23,975 nt of DNA. Origin: a virus. The DNA is taken from the IMG/VR virus record IMGVR_UViG_3300023180_000398, positions 1 through 23,975 of that record, one strand, 5' to 3'. Below the pieces are notes generated by a model, which made no database searches, was not told the DNA's origin, and saw only the letters and a program-made list of their open reading frames with translations. Both the position numbers and the translations under genes were made by a program. This document shows, piece by piece, positions 21,358 to 23,975 of this stretch (position 1 is its first letter; the number at the start of each line of letters is the position of its first letter).

Positions 21358-21879
21358 TTATACCGGTTCTATTAAATCATTTGTAGCATTAAATACCTCT
21401 AGAGCCCCAGTAATTTTATCAAGAATTTGTTGAGCTTCTTCTAAGCCAGAATTTTTTTTCTTTTCATCAAAGCACCTTACAACTAAGGCCTGCTCAACAT
21501 CATTTTGATTAACACCTCCAGACTCATTCATCTGCTTAATGCCGTTAACATTATTAAGGCCATTATAGGCATTAATAATAAGTTGCCCTACCTTGTTATT
21601 ATATTCAAGCCATTCTACAATGGTTAGCTCCTTATCTTCAATCTTCAAAGTTAGGGTTGCATTAGTTTTAGCTAAAGCTTTTCTTAAAGCTAATCTTCTA
21701 TTGCAAAGATCTATAGTAGATTGTATTAAGCCTAATACCTGTTTTTCTTGTTCATTTTTATCTTTGAAAGAAGGGCCTATCTTGTTACAATAAGATGCAT
21801 ATTTCTGAATATCTTGATTATTTTTTTCAATCCTTTTCTCAATTAAAGGAATCTCTTTTAATGCTTGTATTATTTTCAT
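21358..21879 (-). CDS. Unknown helical protein upstream of terminase
   Basis: A 173-residue, helical protein. It has an N-terminal charged helix (LKEIPLIEKRIEKNNQDIQK), a central STIDLCNRRLALRKALAKTN, the pattern KIEDKELTIVEWLEYNN, and a C-terminal EEAQQILDKITGALEVFNAT. There is no membrane segment, zinc site or enzyme motif. The pattern of long helices with T-N-A and T-I-x-E-W-L resembles helical phage proteins of unknown role, but I cannot name the family. It is flanked by two non-coding regulatory stretches, so it is transcribed as a unit of its own or leads the terminase operon. The operator array lies about 90-160 bases upstream of its ATG. Confidence 0.6.
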   Translation of the reverse strand: MKIIQALKEIPLIEKRIEKNNQDIQKYASYCNKIGPSFKDKNEQEKQVLGLIQSTIDLCNRRLALRKALAKTNATLTLKIEDKELTIVEWLEYNNKVGQLIINAYNGLNNVNGIKQMNESGGVNQNDVEQALVVRCFDEKKKNSGLEEAQQILDKITGALEVFNATNDLIEPV

Positions 21880-21929
21880 TTTATGTAATTTGTTTGTTAT
21901 TTTTAATCTAAAAGAATTCTACTGTAGAT

Positions 21930-21948
21930 TAAACTTATAACAAGTTTA
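21930..21948. repeat. Small inverted repeat in the leader of the 173-residue gene
   Basis: TAAACTT and AAGTTTA form a perfect 7-bp stem with a 5-base loop. The right arm overlaps the 9-mer GTTTATCGT (21944-21952), which also makes up most of the inverted repeat before the portal gene. The two sites could be recognised by one regulator. Confidence 0.35.
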
Positions 21949-21971
21949 TCGTCGTATAATGGGTTATAACG

Positions 21972-22042
21972 TATTTACACTATCTTTATTTAGTACACAT
22001 CCTTATAGCAATGTACACTAAGTTCATAATTTAGTATACATT
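21972..22042. promoter_or_regulatory. Operator-like array: alternating copies of a TTAGTGTACATT-type motif
   Basis: Four related sites alternate in orientation. The three clear ones are TTTAGTACACAT (21989-22000, forward), AATGTACACTAA (22010-22021, reverse) and TTTAGTATACATT (22030-22042, forward). A weaker one is TATTTACACTAT (21972-21983, reverse). The two forward copies agree at 11 of 13 positions on the minus strand (GATGTGTACTAAA, AATGTATACTAAA). Centres of the clear copies are about 20-21 bases apart, two helical turns, so bound proteins would lie on one face of the DNA. The surrounding non-coding 21880-22186 also holds the promoter, terminator-like hairpin and small repeats listed separately. 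Confidence 0.55.
22002..22029 (-). promoter_or_regulatory. Candidate promoter inside the operator array
   Basis: On the minus strand, TTATGA (22024-22029) and TATAAG (22002-22007) are separated by 16 bases. One operator-like copy fills the spacer, one lies directly upstream of the -35 and one directly downstream of the -10. This is the layout expected for a repressible promoter. The boxes alone are modest; the arrangement with the operators gives the support. It would drive the 173-residue gene and possibly terminase. Confidence 0.4.
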
Positions 22043-22066
22043 ACCATAGTTGGCTTATTTTGGACT

Positions 22067-22096
22067 AAAATAAAAGTAACTGTATTGCTACAGTTA
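22067..22096 (-). terminator. Terminator-like hairpin ending the DNA-metabolism genes
   Basis: On the minus strand, TAACTGTA and TACAGTTA form a perfect 8-bp stem closed by a GCAA tetraloop, followed by CTTTTATTTT. Stem plus U-rich tail resembles an intrinsic terminator, though the stem has only three G-C or C-G pairs. It lies between the last small gene of the SSB side and the operator array, separating two transcription units. Confidence 0.4.
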
Positions 22097-22142
22097 ATGC
22101 GTAACATAGTATTTTATTTTTTATTTTTCAAGGAAATAAGTT

Positions 22143-22162
22143 TACATAACATTTCTTATGTA
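22143..22162. repeat. Inverted repeat downstream of the coiled-coil gene
   Basis: TACATAA and TTATGTA form a perfect 7-bp inverted repeat with a 6-base spacer, about 25 bases after the end of the 62-residue gene. The TGTAC next to it resembles the core of the operator-like motif further on. It may be a further regulator site or a small hairpin; no U-tract follows. Confidence 0.3.
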
Positions 22163-22186
22163 CAATGCCATATTCTTGTCTGGCGC

Positions 22187-22375
22187 TTACTCACTGTAGT
22201 TTTCATCATTGTTAATCAAATCCTCAATGGTACCTATAGCCACAGCATAATTTTGTTTTAATGACTTATTCTCTTCTTCAAGTTCCTTAATTCTTAGCTT
22301 TAAAATATAAATATTTTTATGATTACTGAAAGCATTTTTTCTCTTTATTTCGACTATCTTCTCTTCAGCGTCCAT
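22187..22375 (-). CDS. Small coiled-coil protein
   Basis: A 62-residue protein with a charged start (MDAEEKIVEIKRKNAFSNHK), a leucine-rich helix with heptad-like spacing (IYILKLRIKELEEENKSLKQ) and an acidic tail (EDLINNDENYSE). It probably dimerises. No DNA-binding motif can be named, although the basic N-terminal patch followed by a leucine-zipper-like helix would allow it. It is flanked by non-coding DNA on both sides, with an upstream promoter candidate about 175 bases away, and lies next to the operator array. A regulator role is conceivable but unproven. Confidence 0.5.
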   Translation of the reverse strand: MDAEEKIVEIKRKNAFSNHKNIYILKLRIKELEEENKSLKQNYAVAIGTIEDLINNDENYSE

Positions 22376-22548
22376 TAATAATAAATTTAATTGAAGCCTA
22401 ACCCCCTCCCCCTTCCAAAGAAAGAGGCTAGGCCCTATTCACATCAATATAGATCTAGCAATGCAAAAAACTAGAAAACAACGCAGGATAAAAAAGGGGG
22501 AGATGATTCAAAAAGAAAGCCTTATTTTAGTCCTACATTATTTTCTAA

Positions 22549-22574
22549 ATTATATTGTTGTGGTTAAGTGTCAA
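22549..22574 (-). promoter_or_regulatory. Candidate promoter with perfect boxes but short spacer
   Basis: On the minus strand, TTGACA (22569-22574) and TATAAT (22549-22554) are both perfect consensus hexamers, but only 14 bases apart. Normal sigma70 spacing is 16-18. It would drive the small coiled-coil gene. The rest of 22376-22588 is non-coding, with purine-rich stretches (a GGGGGAGGGGG run on the minus strand near 22400) and no convincing frame. Confidence 0.3.
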
Positions 22575-22588
22575 TTTATTAATTTTTA

Positions 22589-22816
22589 TTATAAAAACCA
22601 CTCTGCCCCTGTAGCAATTAACATGCCCTGAACACGACATTGTTGACATATTAGATATCTTAGCGGAATCTTTTGGTTCCAAACGTTCTGCGCTCTATCA
22701 TGGCAGTTTAGGCATATTAATTCACCTTGATAATGTGGTTCATCTGCTTTTTTCATTTCATCTTTTAAGTTTTTTATTTCCCTTAGATCTTTTATGTTAA
22801 TTATCTGGGCTGTCAT
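22589..22816 (-). CDS. Small protein with a four-cysteine zinc site
   Basis: A 75-residue protein. A charged helical N-terminus (IINIKDLREIKNLKDEMKKA) leads into C35-x2-C38 (LICLNCHD) and, 18 residues later, C57-x2-C60 (LICQQCRV). This is a zinc-ribbon or zinc-finger layout. Such small proteins are common near phage DNA-metabolism genes and usually bind nucleic acid or a partner enzyme; the exact role is unknown. It starts two bases after the stop of the VRR-NUC nuclease, so the two are co-translated and may work together. Confidence 0.6.
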   Translation of the reverse strand: MTAQIINIKDLREIKNLKDEMKKADEPHYQGELICLNCHDRAQNVWNQKIPLRYLICQQCRVQGMLIATGAEWFL

Positions 22817-22818
22817 CT

Positions 22819-23205
22819 TTATAACAAATCTATTATTCCTTCTTTTTCTAAAATACTCATGGCATCTTCCATCGATCTTGCTATGTAATACTTATCATTC
22901 ATAGACTCCTTACAAGTTTCTTCAAATTCTTTCTGGCTACTTGATTGCTTTCCTGTTTCAGTTTTACATTCAAGGTATATATGGTACATTATCTCACCCT
23001 TTAGTTTTCTAAACTCATAATCCGCCTTTCCTGGACGCAGCCCTTTTGCCTTTAATAATTGTCCTGTCTTGAGCGCTCTATTCTCTCCGCTAGCATCATA
23101 ACTCCACCAAGAGCAATTTAACTTGCCGTAAGATTCATATCCTTTTATTATGGATGCTAAGTTTTTGTGAAAATAGTCTTCCTTTCCTAGGCCTCTTCTT
23201 GCCAT
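22819..23205 (-). CDS. VRR-NUC family nuclease
   Basis: A 128-residue protein from the chosen ATG. It has an N-terminal GLGKEDYFHKNLASIIKGYE helix, then the PD-(D/E)xK core: GLRPGKADYEF (Asp62), IYLECKTETGKQSS (Glu79, Lys81), and SQKEFEE (Gln91), followed by a YYIARSMEDAMSILEK helix. This D...ExK...Q series is the VRR-NUC pattern, seen in stand-alone phage proteins that act as Holliday-junction-type nucleases. It probably resolves branched DNA during replication or before packaging. An upstream TTG at 23247 would add 14 residues; I prefer the ATG because it has a GAGG Shine-Dalgarno and leaves only a 19-base overlap with the upstream gene. Confidence 0.8.
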   Translation of the reverse strand: MARRGLGKEDYFHKNLASIIKGYESYGKLNCSWWSYDASGENRALKTGQLLKAKGLRPGKADYEFRKLKGEIMYHIYLECKTETGKQSSSQKEFEETCKESMNDKYYIARSMEDAMSILEKEGIIDLL

Positions 23206-23444
23206 TGTTGTTCTGCCTCTATATTTCTTTTTTGATACTCTTTCCAACCAAGCTGCTCTTCTTCATATTCTTTTGTGCCAAAGGTATTTCGTTTAATCCA
23301 AAGCTGCCAGTAATCGTTAGGCTCCTCAGAAACAAAGCCTCTATCCGAACATGCATAACTTATTGTGTTCGTGGCTTTATCATAAATTGTCCAACTATAA
23401 CCATCAAAAACTTCAATATCTTTAATATTTGTAATTTTTGTCAT
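23187..23444 (-). CDS. Unknown small acidic protein
   Basis: An 85-residue acidic protein rich in aromatics (VFDGYSWTIYDKATNTISYA, NDYWQLWIKRNTFGTKEYEE), with a Glu/Gln-rich helical end (QKRNIEAEQQWQEEA). No membrane segment or known motif is visible. It lies between SSB and the VRR-NUC nuclease and overlaps the latter by 19 bases, so it belongs to the same operon. I do not recognise a family. Confidence 0.55.
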   Translation of the reverse strand: MTKITNIKDIEVFDGYSWTIYDKATNTISYACSDRGFVSEEPNDYWQLWIKRNTFGTKEYEEEQLGWKEYQKRNIEAEQQWQEEA

Positions 23445-23500
23445 TTTCCCGTTAATTTTATTAAGTTGATATTCTTAGTCTTTCTTTAATTCAGGATTAG

Positions 23501-23950
23501 TTAAAATGGAATCTCATCATCAACTTCTGCCTTTTCTTTATTACTGGGTAAAGCATCTTTCCAGCTTTTATCTTCTGCCTTTTCCTGCCAATGTGTGTCA
23601 GTATTCTTGGAGTCAAGAATATGTAAAGTTGAATTGAAATTATTAAGAGCTACTTCGGTTGTATATTTCTCAACTCCTTGCTTATCGGTCCATTTTCTGG
23701 TTTGAAGTGAACCCTCTAGGTAGAGTTTTGTGCCTTTTTTGACGTAACTCTTTACTATACCGACTAAACCTTGAGAGAACACAATCACGCGGTGCCATTC
23801 TGTTCTTTCTTTACGTTCGCCAGTTGATGTATCCCTCCAGTTCTCAGAAGTTGCTAGAGAAAAAGTTGCTATCTCTTTTCCCTCTGGAGTTATCCTAATT
23901 TCAGGATCGTTTCCTAAATTCCCTACTAAAATTACTCTATTAATCGTCAT
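23501..23950 (-). CDS. ssb: Single-stranded DNA-binding protein
   Basis: A 149-residue protein with the bacterial-type SSB layout. An OB fold occupies residues 1-112: RVILVGNLGNDPEIRITPEG, the ATFSLATSENWRD strand, TEWHRVIVFSQ, and YLEGSLQTRKW. Trp38, Trp52, Phe58 and Trp87 correspond to the DNA-stacking aromatics of E. coli SSB. A short polar linker ends in the acidic tip DDEIPF, which recruits partner proteins. It coats single-stranded DNA during phage replication. The ATG has a GAGG Shine-Dalgarno about 6 bases upstream. Only 25 bases of upstream sequence are in the window, so its promoter is not visible. Confidence 0.95.
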   Translation of the reverse strand: MTINRVILVGNLGNDPEIRITPEGKEIATFSLATSENWRDTSTGERKERTEWHRVIVFSQGLVGIVKSYVKKGTKLYLEGSLQTRKWTDKQGVEKYTTEVALNNFNSTLHILDSKNTDTHWQEKAEDKSWKDALPSNKEKAEVDDEIPF

Positions 23951-23975
23951 AATTTACCTCAATAAATTTACCATT

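Noticed and set aside
22077-22118. Short minus-strand frame starting MLRINCSNTV in the regulatory stretch
   Set aside because: It encodes about 27 residues, passes through the terminator-like hairpin into the operator array, and has no Shine-Dalgarno or motif.
22461-22631. 56-codon plus-strand frame starting MQKTRKQRR
   Set aside because: It runs antisense into the zinc-site gene, has no recognisable motif, and would be the only plus-strand protein gene in the window.
1-23975. Integrated prophage with flanking host genes
   Set aside because: No host gene, integrase or repressor is seen; all protein genes fit a phage late region and its neighbours.

Overview
The window is the morphogenesis and lysis half of a tailed phage with a short, P22/Bcep22-like (podovirus-type) tail. 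It is AT-rich, and every protein gene lies on the minus strand, so the map reads from high to low coordinates. The gene order is single-strand binding protein and small nuclease genes, terminase, portal, scaffold, major capsid, connector, tail hub, internal virion proteins, tail fibre and lysis genes. Genes are packed, with many TAATG or ATGA stop/start overlaps. The host is probably a Gram-negative proteobacterium, because the lysis cassette ends in an i-spanin/o-spanin pair, which needs an outer membrane. The species cannot be fixed from the sequence. No integrase, repressor, polymerase or endolysin is present in the window.

Layout, in the direction of transcription. (1) 23950-22187, DNA-metabolism end: SSB, an unknown protein, a VRR-NUC nuclease, a four-cysteine zinc-site protein and a small coiled-coil protein. 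(2) 22186-21880 is non-coding and regulatory. It holds a terminator-like hairpin and a promoter candidate wrapped in alternating copies of a TTAGTGTACATT-like operator, followed by an unknown 173-residue gene. (3) 21357-21099 is a second non-coding leader with a promoter candidate, then the small and large terminase subunits. The large subunit gene is split by an in-frame intein with homing endonuclease inserted in its Walker A loop. (4) A tRNA-Gln(TTG) lies on the plus strand, tail to tail with the terminase gene. (5) 18013-15860 is the portal. (6) 15863-12204 is a six-gene accessory block between portal and scaffold: a fibre-like protein, a six-bladed kelch-like propeller, a protein with tryptophan heptads and three unknowns. 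(7) 12125-8279 holds scaffold, capsid, putative decoration protein, an intrinsic terminator, an HeH/LEM-domain protein and a connector. (8) 8279-1088 holds the tail hub/nozzle, a protein with a C-terminal S74-type chaperone, two internal virion (ejection) candidates, the tail fibre and its chaperone. (9) 1088-1 is a lysis cassette of four small membrane proteins, Rz, and an Rz1 lipoprotein embedded in the +1 frame of Rz that runs off the window.

The most notable features are the intein, which has the Trp-Cys-Thr signature of class 3 inteins and starts with Ala; the operator array; the embedded o-spanin and a 35-residue membrane peptide; the accessory head-region block; and the opposite-strand tRNA. 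Function calls rest on motif and gene-order reading only, as no database search was possible.
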